From Flavobacterium daejeonense DSM 17708 (GTDB taxonomy: Bacteria > Bacteroidota > Bacteroidia > Flavobacteriales > Flavobacteriaceae), in assembly GCF_000425425.1 (NCBI RefSeq), contig NZ_AUDK01000005.1:62001-126000 (forward strand): a stretch of 64,000 nt of DNA, read 5' to 3'. Positions 19,502 through 29,564 of the stretch are shown one piece after another. The translations under genes and the position numbers were made by a program. Every line of letters begins with the position of its first letter. Position 1 is the first letter of the stretch. The notes under the pieces were generated by a model that worked only from the letters and a program-made list of their open reading frames with translations, was not told the DNA's origin and did not search any database.

Positions 19502-22273
19502 ATGAACATTTATAACGATTACATCCAGGAGATCGAAGAAAGAAAAAGTCAGGGTCTTCACCCAAAGCCAATTGATGGTGCTGAATTATTAAGCGAAATC
19601 ATTGCGCAAATTAAAGATGAAAACAATGCAAATAGAGAAGATTCTTTAAAATTCTTTATTTACAATACATTGCCCGGAACTACGCCAGCTGCCGGAGTTA
19701 AGGCGAAATTTTTAAAAGAAATCATTTTAGGAGAAGCTGATGTTGCTGAAATTACTCCTGCTTTTGCTTTTGAATTGTTGTCTCACATGAAAGGTGGACC
19801 TTCAATCGAAGTATTGTTAGATTTAGCTTTAGGAAATGATGGGGCTATCGCAAAACAAGCTGCAGAAGTTTTAAAAACACAAGTTTTTTTATACGAAGCA
19901 GATACAGCTCGTTTAAAAGCGGCTTTCGAAAACGGAAATGCTATTGCAAAAGACATTTTAGAAAGTTATGCTAAAGCAGAATTCTTTACCAAACTTCCTG
20001 AAGTAGCTGAAGAAATTAAAGTAGTTACTTTTATTGCTGGTGAAGGAGATATTTCTACAGACTTACTTTCTCCGGGAAATCAGGCACACTCTCGTTCTGA
20101 CCGTGAGTTGCACGGAAAATGTATGATTACTCCTGAAGCTCAGGCTGAAATTAAAGCATTACAGACTCAACATCCTGATAAATCGGTAATGTTAATTGCT
20201 GAAAAAGGTACTATGGGAGTTGGTTCTTCTCGTATGTCAGGGGTAAACAACGTAGCACTTTGGACTGGTAAACAAGCAAGTCCTTACGTTCCTTTCGTAA
20301 ATATTGCTCCAATTGTTGCCGGAACAAACGGTATTTCGCCAATCTTCTTAACTACGGTTGATGTAACGGGTGGTATCGGAATCGATTTGAAAAACTGGGT
20401 TAAGAAAACCGATGCTGAAGGAAATTTAGTGCGTGACGAAAACGGAGAACCTGTTTTAGAACAAGCGTATTCTGTTGCAACTGGTACGGTTTTAACCATC
20501 AACACCAAAGCAAAAAAATTATATAACGGAGACCAAGAGTTAATTGATATTTCAAGATCTTTTACTCCTCAAAAAATGGAATTCATCAAAGCGGGTGGGT
20601 CTTATGCCATTGTATTTGGTAAAAAAATCCAAACGTTTGCTGCACAAACATTAGGAGTTCAGGCTCCGGTAGTGTTTGCTCCTTCAAAAGAGGTTTCTCA
20701 TGAAGGGCAAGGTCTTACTGCTGTTGAGAAAATTTTCAACAGAAATGCAGTAGGAACGACTCCGGGTAAAGTATTACACGCAGGATCTGATGTTCGTGTG
20801 GAAGTGAACATTGTAGGTTCTCAGGATACAACCGGATTGATGACAGCTCAGGAGTTAGAATCAATGGCTGCAACTACGATTTCTCCAATCGTTGACGGTG
20901 CTTACCAATCAGGATGTCACACTGCTTCAGTTTGGGATAAAAAAGCACAGGCTAACATTCCTAAATTGATGAAATTTATGAACGATTTCGGATTGATTAC
21001 GGCTCGTGACCCTAAAGGAGTGTATCACTCAATGACCGATGTTATCCATAAAGTATTAAATGATATTACTATCGATGAGTGGGCTATCATTATTGGTGGT
21101 GACTCTCATACCCGTATGTCAAAAGGGGTTGCTTTTGGAGCGGATTCAGGAACTGTAGCTCTAGCTTTAGCAACAGGTGAGGCTTCAATGCCAATTCCAG
21201 AGTCTGTAAAAGTAACTTTCAAAGGAGATATGAAATCATATATGGATTTCCGAGATGTGGTTCATGCTACACAACAACAAATGTTGAAGCAATTTGGAGG
21301 TGAAAATGTTTTCCAAGGAAGAATTATCGAAGTTCACATTGGTACATTAACGGCTGACCAAGCCTTTACATTTACTGACTGGACTGCAGAAATGAAAGCA
21401 AAAGCATCTATCTGTATTTCGGAAGATGAAACTTTAATCGAATCTTTAGAAATTGCTAAAGGCAGAATCCAAATCATGATTGATAAAGGTATGGATAATG
21501 CTAAAGAAGTATTAAAAGGTTTAATTGAAAAAGCAGATAAGCGTATTGCTGAAATTCGTTCAGGTGAAAAACCAGCACTTACTCCGGACGCTAACGCTAA
21601 ATATTACGCTGAAGTAGTGGTTGACCTAGATGTTATTGCTGAGCCAATGATTGCTGACCCGGATGTAAATAATGCAGATGTCTCTAAACGTTATACGCAC
21701 GATACTATCAGACCGCTTTCTTTCTATGGGGGTACTAAAAAAGTAGACTTAGGATTTATCGGTTCTTGTATGGTACACAAAGGTGATATGAAAATTTTAG
21801 CGCAAATGCTTAAAAATGTAGAAGCGCAAAAAGGAGAAGTGAAATTTAATGCTCCGTTAGTGGTTGCTCCTCCAACGTATAATATCGTTGATGAATTAAA
21901 AGCAGAAGGTGACTGGGAAGTGTTGCAAAGATATTCAGGATTTGAATTTGATGATAACGCACCAAAAGGAGCTGCACGTACAGAGTACGAAAATATGTTA
22001 TACTTAGAGCGTCCGGGTTGTAACCTTTGTATGGGTAACCAGGAAAAAGCGTCTAAAGGAGATACGGTAATGGCAACTTCTACACGTTTATTCCAGGGAC
22101 GTGTGGTTGAGGATTCAGCTGAGAAAAAAGGAGAATCTTTATTGTCTTCAACTCCGGTTGTAGTTCTTTCTACAATTTTAGGTAGAACTCCAACTATAGA
22201 AGAATATACAACTGCTGTTGACGGAATCAACTTAACTAAGTTTGCGCCATCACATAAATTATTGGTGAAATAA
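19502..22273 (+). CDS. acnB: Aconitate hydratase B (bifunctional aconitase/2-methylisocitrate dehydratase)
   Basis: AcnB isomerises citrate to isocitrate in the TCA cycle and can also act on 2-methylisocitrate. The 923-residue protein has the AcnB N-terminal HEAT-like domain, the swivel domain and then the aconitase core. The [4Fe-4S] ligands are visible as cysteines in SGCHTAS, GSCMVH and the PGCNLCMGNQ segment near the C-terminus. Length and domain order differ from the next gene, which is the other aconitase class. It ends at a clear terminator, so the two genes are likely separate units. Confidence 0.97.
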   Translation: MNIYNDYIQEIEERKSQGLHPKPIDGAELLSEIIAQIKDENNANREDSLKFFIYNTLPGTTPAAGVKAKFLKEIILGEADVAEITPAFAFELLSHMKGGPSIEVLLDLALGNDGAIAKQAAEVLKTQVFLYEADTARLKAAFENGNAIAKDILESYAKAEFFTKLPEVAEEIKVVTFIAGEGDISTDLLSPGNQAHSRSDRELHGKCMITPEAQAEIKALQTQHPDKSVMLIAEKGTMGVGSSRMSGVNNVALWTGKQASPYVPFVNIAPIVAGTNGISPIFLTTVDVTGGIGIDLKNWVKKTDAEGNLVRDENGEPVLEQAYSVATGTVLTINTKAKKLYNGDQELIDISRSFTPQKMEFIKAGGSYAIVFGKKIQTFAAQTLGVQAPVVFAPSKEVSHEGQGLTAVEKIFNRNAVGTTPGKVLHAGSDVRVEVNIVGSQDTTGLMTAQELESMAATTISPIVDGAYQSGCHTASVWDKKAQANIPKLMKFMNDFGLITARDPKGVYHSMTDVIHKVLNDITIDEWAIIIGGDSHTRMSKGVAFGADSGTVALALATGEASMPIPESVKVTFKGDMKSYMDFRDVVHATQQQMLKQFGGENVFQGRIIEVHIGTLTADQAFTFTDWTAEMKAKASICISEDETLIESLEIAKGRIQIMIDKGMDNAKEVLKGLIEKADKRIAEIRSGEKPALTPDANAKYYAEVVVDLDVIAEPMIADPDVNNADVSKRYTHDTIRPLSFYGGTKKVDLGFIGSCMVHKGDMKILAQMLKNVEAQKGEVKFNAPLVVAPPTYNIVDELKAEGDWEVLQRYSGFEFDDNAPKGAARTEYENMLYLERPGCNLCMGNQEKASKGDTVMATSTRLFQGRVVEDSAEKKGESLLSSTPVVVLSTILGRTPTIEEYTTAVDGINLTKFAPSHKLLVK

Positions 22274-22298
22274 TATTTAATTATTGTTAAATAATTCC

Positions 22299-22330
22299 AA
22301 AAGCCTGAGTCTTTGACTCAGGCTTTTTTT
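22299..22330 (+). terminator. Terminator after acnB
   Basis: AAAAGCCTGAGTC pairs perfectly with GACTCAGGCTTTT around a TTT loop and continues into a T-run of eight. This is a strong intrinsic terminator. Confidence 0.9.
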
Positions 22331-22404
22331 TATTGCTAAACTATTTTTTGTAACTTGTGTTGTTGGAATTATTTAGCAGTTAAACAATTATATATTTAGG
22401 TATT

Positions 22405-24666
22405 ATGGCATTTGATATTGAAATGATTAAAAAAGTGTATGACAACATGGCTAGTCGTGTTGATGCAGCACGTGAAATTGTTGGTCGTCCGCTTACTTTG
22501 ACAGAGAAAATTTTGTACAGTCATCTTTGGGAAGGACAGGCAAAAGAAGCTTATAAAAGAGGAGTGGATTATGTTGATTTTGCTCCGGATAGAGTGGCTT
22601 GTCAGGACGCAACTGCACAAATGGCTTTGTTGCAATTTATGCACGCTGGAAAATCTAAAGTTGCGGTGCCTACCACAGTGCACTGTGATCACTTAATTTT
22701 AGCTAAAAATGGTGCTGAATTTGATTTAGCTGCTGCAAATAAGCAATCTAAAGAGGTTTTTGATTTTCTTTCTTCGGTTTCCAATAAATACGGAATTGGT
22801 TTCTGGAAACCTGGTTCCGGAATTATTCATCAAATTGTTCTGGAGAATTATGCTTTTCCGGGTGGAATGATGATTGGTACCGATTCACACACTGTAAATG
22901 CCGGTGGTTTGGGAATGTTAGCAATTGGTGTTGGAGGAGCAGATGCGGTGGATGTAATGTCTGGGATGTCATGGGAATTGAAATTCCCAAAATTAATTGG
23001 GGTGAAACTAACCGGGAAATTATCCGGATGGACAGCTCCGAAAGATGTTATCTTAAAAGTAGCTGATATTTTAACAGTAAAAGGAGGTACAGGTGCTGTT
23101 GTGGAATATTTTGGTGAAGGAGCTACGGGTATGTCCTGTACCGGAAAAGGAACTATTTGTAATATGGGGGCTGAAATCGGTGCAACGACTTCAACCTTTG
23201 GTTATGATGATTCGATGCGAAGATATTTATCGGCTACCGGTCGTCAGGGTGTGGTGGATGCTGCCGACAAAGTGGCTTCTTATTTAACTGCTGATCCGGA
23301 AGTTTATGCGAATCCAGAGGAATATTTTGATCAATTAATTGAAATTAATCTTTCGGAATTAGAACCTCATATTAACGGGCCTTTTACTCCGGACAGAGGT
23401 ACTCCGGTTTCTCAAATGAAAGCAGAAGCCGAAGCTAATGGTTGGCCTATAAAAGTAGAGTGGGGTTTGATAGGTTCTTGTACTAATTCTTCTTACGAGG
23501 ATATGTCCCGTGCGGCTTCGATTGTCAGACAGGCTGTTGCACATGGAATAACTCCTAAGGCAGAATTTGGAATCAATCCGGGTTCGGAGCAAATTCGTTA
23601 TACTATCGAAAGAGATGGTATTATTGCCGATTTTGAAAAAATGGGAACGAAGGTGTTTACGAATGCCTGCGGGCCTTGTATCGGGCAATGGGACAGAGCC
23701 GGAGCTGATAAAGGCGAAAAAAATACCATTGTGCATTCGTTTAATCGAAATTTTTCCAAAAGAGCAGATGGAAACCCCAATACACATGCTTTTGTGACTT
23801 CGCCGGAAATGGTGGCTGCTTTGGCAATTTCGGGAAGATTAGATTTTAATCCAATAACGGATACGTTATTGAATGATAATGGAGAAGAAGTGAAATTGGT
23901 AGCTCCTGAAGGTGATGAATTGCCTAATAGAGGTTTTGATGTTGAAGATGCAGGTTTTCAGGCTCCGGCAGAAGACGGTTCCTCAGTACAAATTATGGTA
24001 GATCCTGCTTCGGATAGATTGCAATTGTTAGCACCATTTGCGTCTTGGGATAAAAAAAATATTTCCGGAGCTAAATTGTTAATCAAAGCTTTTGGTAAAT
24101 GTACTACCGATCATATTTCTATGGCGGGACCTTGGTTGCGTTACCGTGGTCATTTGGATAATATTTCTAATAATATGTTGATTGGTGCGGTGAATGCTTT
24201 CAATCAGAAAACCAATTCGGTTAAAAATCAATTAAGCGGAGAATATGATGCTGTTCCGGCTGTGGCACGTGCTTATAAAGCAGCTGGTGTGCCTTCGATT
24301 GTAGTGGGAGATCAAAATTACGGAGAAGGTTCTTCCCGTGAACATGCGGCTATGGAACCTCGTTTTTTAGGTGTAAAAGCAGTTTTGGTAAAATCCTTTG
24401 CCCGTATTCATGAAACGAATCTTAAAAAACAGGGAATGTTGGCTTTGACTTTTGCTAACGAAGCCGATTACGATAAAGTTCAGGAAGATGATACTATTAA
24501 TTTCCTGGATTTAACCGAATTTGCTCCGGGTAAACCATTGACATTAGAATTTGTACATGCTGATGGTTCTAAAGATATTGTTTTAGCGAATCATACTTAT
24601 AATGAAAGTCAGATTGGTTGGTTTGTGGCGGGTTCTGCCTTGAATTTAATTGCGGCCGAGGCCTAA
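22405..24666 (+). CDS. acnA: Aconitate hydratase, mitochondrial/AcnA-like class
   Basis: This 753-residue enzyme is a second aconitase, of the class also found in mitochondria. It has the four-domain order with the swivel domain last. The iron-sulphur cysteines are in [11 protein letters not shown] and [10 protein letters not shown], with [11 protein letters not shown] and [11 protein letters not shown] also typical. The swivel part carries [16 protein letters not shown]. It lies 131 bp after acnB on the same strand with its own terminator on each side. The gene pair probably gives the cell one aconitase for normal growth and one for stress or iron limitation, as in other bacteria with both types (inference). 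Confidence 0.95.
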   Translation: MAFDIEMIKKVYDNMASRVDAAREIVGRPLTLTEKILYSHLWEGQAKEAYKRGVDYVDFAPDRVACQDATAQMALLQFMHAGKSKVAVPTTVHCDHLILAKNGAEFDLAAANKQSKEVFDFLSSVSNKYGIGFWKPGSGIIHQIVLENYAFPGGMMIGTDSHTVNAGGLGMLAIGVGGADAVDVMSGMSWELKFPKLIGVKLTGKLSGWTAPKDVILKVADILTVKGGTGAVVEYFGEGATGMSCTGKGTICNMGAEIGATTSTFGYDDSMRRYLSATGRQGVVDAADKVASYLTADPEVYANPEEYFDQLIEINLSELEPHINGPFTPDRGTPVSQMKAEAEANGWPIKVEWGLIGSCTNSSYEDMSRAASIVRQAVAHGITPKAEFGINPGSEQIRYTIERDGIIADFEKMGTKVFTNACGPCIGQWDRAGADKGEKNTIVHSFNRNFSKRADGNPNTHAFVTSPEMVAALAISGRLDFNPITDTLLNDNGEEVKLVAPEGDELPNRGFDVEDAGFQAPAEDGSSVQIMVDPASDRLQLLAPFASWDKKNISGAKLLIKAFGKCTTDHISMAGPWLRYRGHLDNISNNMLIGAVNAFNQKTNSVKNQLSGEYDAVPAVARAYKAAGVPSIVVGDQNYGEGSSREHAAMEPRFLGVKAVLVKSFARIHETNLKKQGMLALTFANEADYDKVQEDDTINFLDLTEFAPGKPLTLEFVHADGSKDIVLANHTYNESQIGWFVAGSALNLIAAEA

Positions 24667-24687
24667 ACTGATTTTTAAAATTTTTAG

Positions 24688-24721
24688 AAAAGCGTTCTGT
24701 GTTTTGCAGAACGCTTTTTTT
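24688..24721 (+). terminator. Terminator after acnA
   Basis: AAAAGCGTTCTG pairs perfectly with CAGAACGCTTTT around a short TG-rich loop and ends in seven T residues. It is a strong intrinsic terminator. Confidence 0.9.
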
Positions 24722-24889
24722 GTTTTTTCAGTAAAAAACAATTTAAATAGCTGTTAAAAATTGGTTTAATTGGTATTAAAACGTTAAATTCGCTTCTGAA
24801 AAATTTATTTTCATTCTTTAGTTAGTCGTTTGGCTAACTTTATTTTCATAATTACATAAGAACAGAGTTTCGTTTATTAAAAGAAGTTT

Positions 24890-26353
24890 ATGAGGTATCG
24901 CTTTTGGATTGTTTTATTGTTTGCTTTCAGTAAGTTTAATGGTTTTTCTCAGGAAAAATATGTTAAACATGCTGTTGCTAAAGGAGAAACAATTTCTAAA
25001 ATAGCGGAACATTATAAAATTAAAGCGTCTTCTATCTACGAATTAAATCCAGATGCTCAAAAGGGAATCCAATACAAACAAGTTTTATTAATCCCTGTTG
25101 TTTCTGTGAAAAATGAAAAAAATACTCCGCTTACTTCCGAAGTTGCATCAATTCCAACAGAAAAGCATATTGTTTTAGCCAAAGAAACACTTTATGGAAT
25201 TTCCAAACAATATGGTGTCAAAGTAGCAGTTTTGTATGCTATGAATCCTTCTTTGGAAAAAAGAGGATTACGTGTAGGAAATGAGATTGTCGTTCCGGTT
25301 GTTGATGCAAAACAAGAAGTGGTTTTGGAAGGAAAATTACCATCAAAAGAAAAAATAACACAAACAGCGGCTAAAGTAGAAATTCAGCCGGAAATTACTC
25401 CGGTAATTGCCGAAAAAAGTGATGTAATTCCTTTGGAGCAATTGAGTGCAAATGGGAATTTGATTAGAGAAGTTTTGGCTAAAGAAACACTTTATGGAAT
25501 TGCCAGACAATATAGAGTTTCGGTTGCTGATATAGAAAATGCCAATCCGATTTTAGCGAATCAGGCTTTACGAATAGGACAAAAAATTGTGATTCCTACA
25601 GCCAAGGCAGCAGAAAATCAGGAAAATTCGAAAGAGGATAAAAAAGAAGAAGTAGTTGTTGCGAATACTGTTGTGACAGAACAACCAAAAGAAGTTGCGG
25701 TTGTCAAAGCTGATGAAGCAAATACTGAAGTTGAAATAACACATGAGGTTTTAGCTAAAGAAACTAAATACGGAATCGCAAAAGAATTTGGGATTACGGT
25801 AAAGGAATTGGAGGAGCAAAATCCCAAGATTGTAAATAGATTATTGATTGGTGAAAAATTAACGATTCGTACTTTAAAATCGAATGTTAAAACCACTCCG
25901 AAATTTGATTTTTCGGACGCGTTGACCAAAACTGAGCCGGAATACAATGTGAAATCATTTCACGGAGCTGATTTTATTGACCAATTAATTTGTACGGCTT
26001 CCGAAAATATTGGAGTGCGCTACAGATCGGGAGGGACATCAAAAGATGGATTTGATTGTTCGGGACTCATGTTTTCGACTTTTGGAGCTTATGACATACA
26101 GTTGCCTCGTTCTTCTTTTGAACAGGCTCAATATGGTGTGAAAGTAAACAATGAAGATGCCAAAAAAGGAGATTTGATTTTCTTTAAGACTAACGGAAGA
26201 AGACAGATTAATCACGTAGGAATGGTTGTTGAAGTTGGAGAAGATGGTGAAATTAAATTTATTCATGCTTCTACCAGCAGTGGTGTGATTATTTCTTCGT
26301 TAAAAGAAGAATATTACAATAAAAGGGTTACTCAAATAAACAGGGTTTTATAA
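24890..26353 (+). CDS. LysM-repeat peptidoglycan hydrolase, NlpC/P60 endopeptidase
   Basis: The 487-residue exported protein should bind and cut peptidoglycan stem peptides in the periplasm. A signal peptide (FWIVLLFAFSKFNGFSQ) is followed by four LysM repeats at roughly residues 26-68, 91-130, 190-230 and 280-320. Repeats 2-4 begin with near-identical VLAKETLYGI-type motifs. The NlpC/P60 domain (about 357-487) carries the catalytic cysteine in FDCSG and histidines in NHVG and FIHAS. Low-complexity Lys/Glu/Val linkers join the repeats. A long hairpin follows. Confidence 0.93.
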   Translation: MRYRFWIVLLFAFSKFNGFSQEKYVKHAVAKGETISKIAEHYKIKASSIYELNPDAQKGIQYKQVLLIPVVSVKNEKNTPLTSEVASIPTEKHIVLAKETLYGISKQYGVKVAVLYAMNPSLEKRGLRVGNEIVVPVVDAKQEVVLEGKLPSKEKITQTAAKVEIQPEITPVIAEKSDVIPLEQLSANGNLIREVLAKETLYGIARQYRVSVADIENANPILANQALRIGQKIVIPTAKAAENQENSKEDKKEEVVVANTVVTEQPKEVAVVKADEANTEVEITHEVLAKETKYGIAKEFGITVKELEEQNPKIVNRLLIGEKLTIRTLKSNVKTTPKFDFSDALTKTEPEYNVKSFHGADFIDQLICTASENIGVRYRSGGTSKDGFDCSGLMFSTFGAYDIQLPRSSFEQAQYGVKVNNEDAKKGDLIFFKTNGRRQINHVGMVVEVGEDGEIKFIHASTSSGVIISSLKEEYYNKRVTQINRVL

Positions 26354-26362
26354 AAAAAAAAT

Positions 26363-26416
26363 AAGATTAAAGCATAAAAAAGCGCTGATAAAGCGCTTTT
26401 TTTATGCTTTAATCTT
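26363..26416. terminator. Long nested terminator hairpin
   Basis: A 24-bp stem starts AAGATTAAAGCATAAAAAAG and closes with CTTTTTTTATGCTTTAATCTT around GATA, with one extra T. The inner GC-rich AGCGCT part plus T-run is a normal intrinsic terminator, and the outer arms extend it to 54 nt. It can work in both directions. Confidence 0.85.
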
Positions 26417-26505
26417 AAAAGATTTGATGTTTTTAATTTCTGTAAACAGAGTTTGGTAGATTAAAAAGAGTGGTTTGTTGTTGCTGTTTTAGATTTGAGA
26501 AATGA

Positions 26506-26525
26506 TTTTTTTTTTTTTTTTTTTT
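26506..26525. repeat. Run of 20 T residues
   Basis: An uninterrupted T20 homopolymer lies in the convergent gap between the NlpC/P60 gene and degP. Apart from the two terminators, the 26354-26664 gap shows no gene. The length is unstable in replication and may vary between isolates or sequencing runs. Confidence 0.8.
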
Positions 26526-26607
26526 ATCAAATGATAGCTGTGTTAGGAATTGATTTGACTGAAGAAAATTCATTAGAGTCAACTATTCTGGGACAGGGAA
26601 AAGCATA

Positions 26608-26643
26608 AAAAAAGCCGGAAAGTTTAAAGTTTTCCGGCTTTTT
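26608..26643. terminator. Terminator for degP (bidirectional)
   Basis: AAAAAGCCGGAAA pairs with TTTCCGGCTTTTT around a GTTTAAAG loop, with A and T tracts on the two sides. It lies 22 bp beyond the degP stop on the minus strand. Confidence 0.88.
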
Positions 26644-26664
26644 GAGATTTGCTAAAAGTTGTTT

Positions 26665-28071
26665 TTAGATGATAATTCGAATGATTTCTCCGTTTTTATT
26701 CAACATTTCAATTCGAACACTTTGCTGATCATCTTTGTTGTTTAGAAGTTTAGAGGCACTTTCGATATCTTTTATTTTGACATTGTCAATGCTTAAAATA
26801 ATGTTTCCTTGTAATTCATCGGCATATTGTCTTAGATTTTCGTTGTTGATGGATTTGATTTTTACACCATAATCTACATGGAATTTTTTCTTGTCAGTAG
26901 CAGAAATATTTTCTAATTCGATTCCTTTAAATTCAGCACTGAAAAATTCATTTTTGCTCAAAGTCACCGGAACTGTTTTAGATGTATTGTCTCTAATAAT
27001 CGTTACGTTTACTTTGTCGTTTGGACGTTTGGTGTTGATGTATCCGGATAAATCAGCAAAAGTGGCGATGTTTTGATTGTCAATTTTTACGATAACATCT
27101 CCTTTTTTTAAATTGGCTTTTTCAGCACCGGAATTTTTTTGAACACTTTGGATATAAACTCCTTCAGTTTGTGTAACTCCGTATTTTTTAGATACTGTTG
27201 CATTTAGTTCGCCTCCTACAACACCTAAAATTCCGCGTTGTACATTGCCGTATTCCATAATATCTTCAATTATTTTTCGGGCAATATTAGAAGGGACAGC
27301 AAAGGAATACCCCACATAAGAACCGGTCATCGAAGTAATCATCGTGTTGATTCCGATTAAGTCTCCACGGGTATTTACCAGTGCTCCACCACTGTTTCCG
27401 GGATTTACCGCAGCGTCAGTTTGGATGAATGACTGAATGTCGTTATCTTTCGTTCCAAGATTTCTGGCTTTTGCCGAAACAATTCCGGCAGTAACTGTAG
27501 AAGTCAGGTTGTATGGATTTCCCACGGCAAGTACCCATTCTCCTACTTTTACATCGTCTGAATTTCCAAAAGTGGTATAAGGCAATTTTTCATCGGCATC
27601 AATTTTCAACAAAGCAATGTCCATTTTAGAATCGGTGCCAATCAATTTTGCTTTGTAGGATTTTTTGTTGTTTAAAGTGATTTCAATTTCCGAAGCATCT
27701 TTTACTACGTGATTATTGGTCACAATATATCCGTCTTCCGAAATGATTACTCCTGAACCGGTACCTACTTGTTCCTGAGCCTGACCTCCTCTGTAGCCGT
27801 AGAAAAATTCCAGCATTGGGTCGCTTACTTTTTGGTAAGAAACATTTTTTACGTGAACTACAGTGTGAACGGTTTTGTCGGCGGCTTCGGTAAAGTCGAG
27901 TACATCTGATGATAATCCAACTCTTTTTGTGTAATTGTCAGATGAAAGAGTTGTTATTGCTTTTTTGTTATCTGAAAAATAACCGTTATCGTCAAATAAT
28001 AATTTGTATGCCCCTAATGTTGTGGCTCCACTTAATAAAGACACTAAAAATAGATTAGAAAATCGTTTCAT
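26665..28071 (-). CDS. degP: DegP/HtrA-family periplasmic serine protease
   Basis: DegP-type proteases degrade or hold misfolded envelope proteins. The 468-residue protein starts with a signal anchor/peptide (SNLFLVSLLSGATTLGAY). The trypsin-like domain has catalytic His121 (TNNHVV), Asp151 (MDIALLK) and Ser227 (GNSGGAL). Two PDZ domains follow at about residues 270-360 and 380-468; the second is divergent. A flexible Q-linker-like stretch (GGQAQEQ) lies before the protease core. It is divergently transcribed from dapF and ends at a shared terminator zone. Confidence 0.95.
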   Translation of the reverse strand: MKRFSNLFLVSLLSGATTLGAYKLLFDDNGYFSDNKKAITTLSSDNYTKRVGLSSDVLDFTEAADKTVHTVVHVKNVSYQKVSDPMLEFFYGYRGGQAQEQVGTGSGVIISEDGYIVTNNHVVKDASEIEITLNNKKSYKAKLIGTDSKMDIALLKIDADEKLPYTTFGNSDDVKVGEWVLAVGNPYNLTSTVTAGIVSAKARNLGTKDNDIQSFIQTDAAVNPGNSGGALVNTRGDLIGINTMITSMTGSYVGYSFAVPSNIARKIIEDIMEYGNVQRGILGVVGGELNATVSKKYGVTQTEGVYIQSVQKNSGAEKANLKKGDVIVKIDNQNIATFADLSGYINTKRPNDKVNVTIIRDNTSKTVPVTLSKNEFFSAEFKGIELENISATDKKKFHVDYGVKIKSINNENLRQYADELQGNIILSIDNVKIKDIESASKLLNNKDDQQSVRIEMLNKNGEIIRIII

Positions 28072-28180
28072 AATAGAGATCGTTTTTACGTTATTTGTAA
28101 AGTAAATTTAAAGCGAAAATAGAATGTTAAAAAACACTTTAACGCTGTTTAACAATGATTAACATTTCATTAATAGTTCG

Positions 28181-28188
28181 TATTTTTG
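28181..28188 (+). promoter_or_regulatory. TAnnTTTG element for the dapF operon
   Basis: TATTTTTG matches the -7 consensus exactly and sits 20 bp before dapF. The degP-dapF divergent gap (28072-28207) is otherwise AT-rich. No good -33 element was seen. Confidence 0.5.
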
Positions 28189-28207
28189 TGGTTTATAATT
28201 CAATAAA

Positions 28208-28990
28208 ATGCAAGTACAATTTTATAAATACCAAGGTACCGGAAACGATTTTGTGATTATTGATAATCGTTCCGAATTTTTTCCAAAAGAAAACACAAAA
28301 TTAATTGAGCGTCTTTGTGACAGACGATTTGGAATTGGAGCAGACGGATTGATGTTGCTTGAAAATGATCCGGAAACCGATTTTAAAATGGTTTATTACA
28401 ATTCAGACGGGAATCAAAGCACCATGTGCGGAAATGGCGGAAGATGTTTGGTCGCTTTTGCGAAACAATTAAATGTAATCGGAGACACTACTTCCTTTAA
28501 TGCCGTTGATGGTTTGCATCATGCTTCAGTAGATAAAGACGGAATTGTTTCTTTGCAAATGATTGATGTTGATGAAATAAAAATTAATCCGGACTATAGT
28601 TTTTTAAACACCGGTTCTCCACATCATGTGCAATTAGTAGATGATTTAGAGCATTATAATGTAAAAGAAAATGGTGCTGCTATTCGTTATGGCGAATTGT
28701 ATGGAAAAGCGGGAAGCAATATCAATTTTGTTAAAAAAATTGACGATTCCACTTTTGCATTACGTACTTACGAGCGTGGCGTAGAAGATGAAACCCTGGC
28801 TTGCGGAACCGGAGCTACAGCGGCAGCAATCGCGATGAATGCTACCGGACAAACAGATTTGACAGCGATTAACGTAAATGTTGAAGGCGGGAAATTATCG
28901 GTTTCTTTTGAAAAAGAAGGCAATAAATACGTGAATGTATTTTTGAACGGTCCGGCAAAGTTTGTTTTTGAAGGAACTATCGAAATCTAA
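28208..28990 (+). CDS. dapF: Diaminopimelate epimerase
   Basis: DapF converts LL- to meso-diaminopimelate for lysine and peptidoglycan synthesis. The 260-residue enzyme has both active-site cysteines: Cys74 in TMCGNGGRC and Cys199 in LACGTGATA. The first substrate-binding segment is YQGTGNDFVIIDN. It begins an operon with three close downstream genes (gaps of 26, 23 and 2 bp), one of which, mltG, also works on peptidoglycan. Confidence 0.97.
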   Translation: MQVQFYKYQGTGNDFVIIDNRSEFFPKENTKLIERLCDRRFGIGADGLMLLENDPETDFKMVYYNSDGNQSTMCGNGGRCLVAFAKQLNVIGDTTSFNAVDGLHHASVDKDGIVSLQMIDVDEIKINPDYSFLNTGSPHHVQLVDDLEHYNVKENGAAIRYGELYGKAGSNINFVKKIDDSTFALRTYERGVEDETLACGTGATAAAIAMNATGQTDLTAINVNVEGGKLSVSFEKEGNKYVNVFLNGPAKFVFEGTIEI

Positions 28991-29016
28991 TTTTGGAATA
29001 AAATCACTCACTTCTC

Positions 29017-29541
29017 ATGATAACATTAAAAGGCAATTCTATTTATTTGCGGGCTTTGGAACCGGAAGATTTAGAATTTATCTATGCCATAGAAAATGAT
29101 GAAAATATTTGGGAAGTGAGTAATACACAAACTCCTTACAGCCGATTTCTCATTCGGCAGTACCTTGAAAATGCGCATCAGGATATTTATGAAGCCAAAC
29201 AGTTAAGGTTGGCTATCTGTAAAGAAAACGACTTTCCAGCCATTGGATTGATTGATTTATTTGATTTTGATCCCCGAAATAACAGAGCCGGAGTGGGGAT
29301 TTTAATTCACAGTGAAGGGAATCGAAATCAGCAAATTGGTTCGGAGGCTCTGGAGTTATTAATTCGTTACTCGTTCGGACATTTAAATTTACATCAGTTG
29401 TATGCAAATATTGGGGTGTCAAATGATGCGAGTGTAGCACTTTTTACTAAATTTGGCTTTCAATGTATAGGGCTTAAAAAAGATTGGAATCTTATCAACG
29501 GAGTATATCAGGACGAAGCCGTCTATCAGTTAATTAATTAA
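29017..29541 (+). CDS. GNAT-family N-acetyltransferase (RimJ/RimL-like)
   Basis: The 174-residue protein is a single GNAT domain of the type that acetylates protein N-termini or small molecules with acetyl-CoA. It starts LKGNSIYLRALEPEDLEFIYAIENDENIW, typical of RimJ/RimL-type members. The acetyl-CoA loop is around EGNRNQQIGSEALELL, and the C-terminal strand LYANIGVSNDASVALFTKFGF is clear. The substrate cannot be told from sequence. It is the second gene of the dapF operon. Confidence 0.88.
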   Translation: MITLKGNSIYLRALEPEDLEFIYAIENDENIWEVSNTQTPYSRFLIRQYLENAHQDIYEAKQLRLAICKENDFPAIGLIDLFDFDPRNNRAGVGILIHSEGNRNQQIGSEALELLIRYSFGHLNLHQLYANIGVSNDASVALFTKFGFQCIGLKKDWNLINGVYQDEAVYQLIN

Positions 29542-29564
29542 TAATTTAATTTTTAGCTTTCATA

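Noticed and set aside
24820..24839. AGTTAG/CTAACT hairpin as a riboswitch in front of the NlpC/P60 gene
   Set aside because: The six-base stem is too small and has no conserved riboswitch features.
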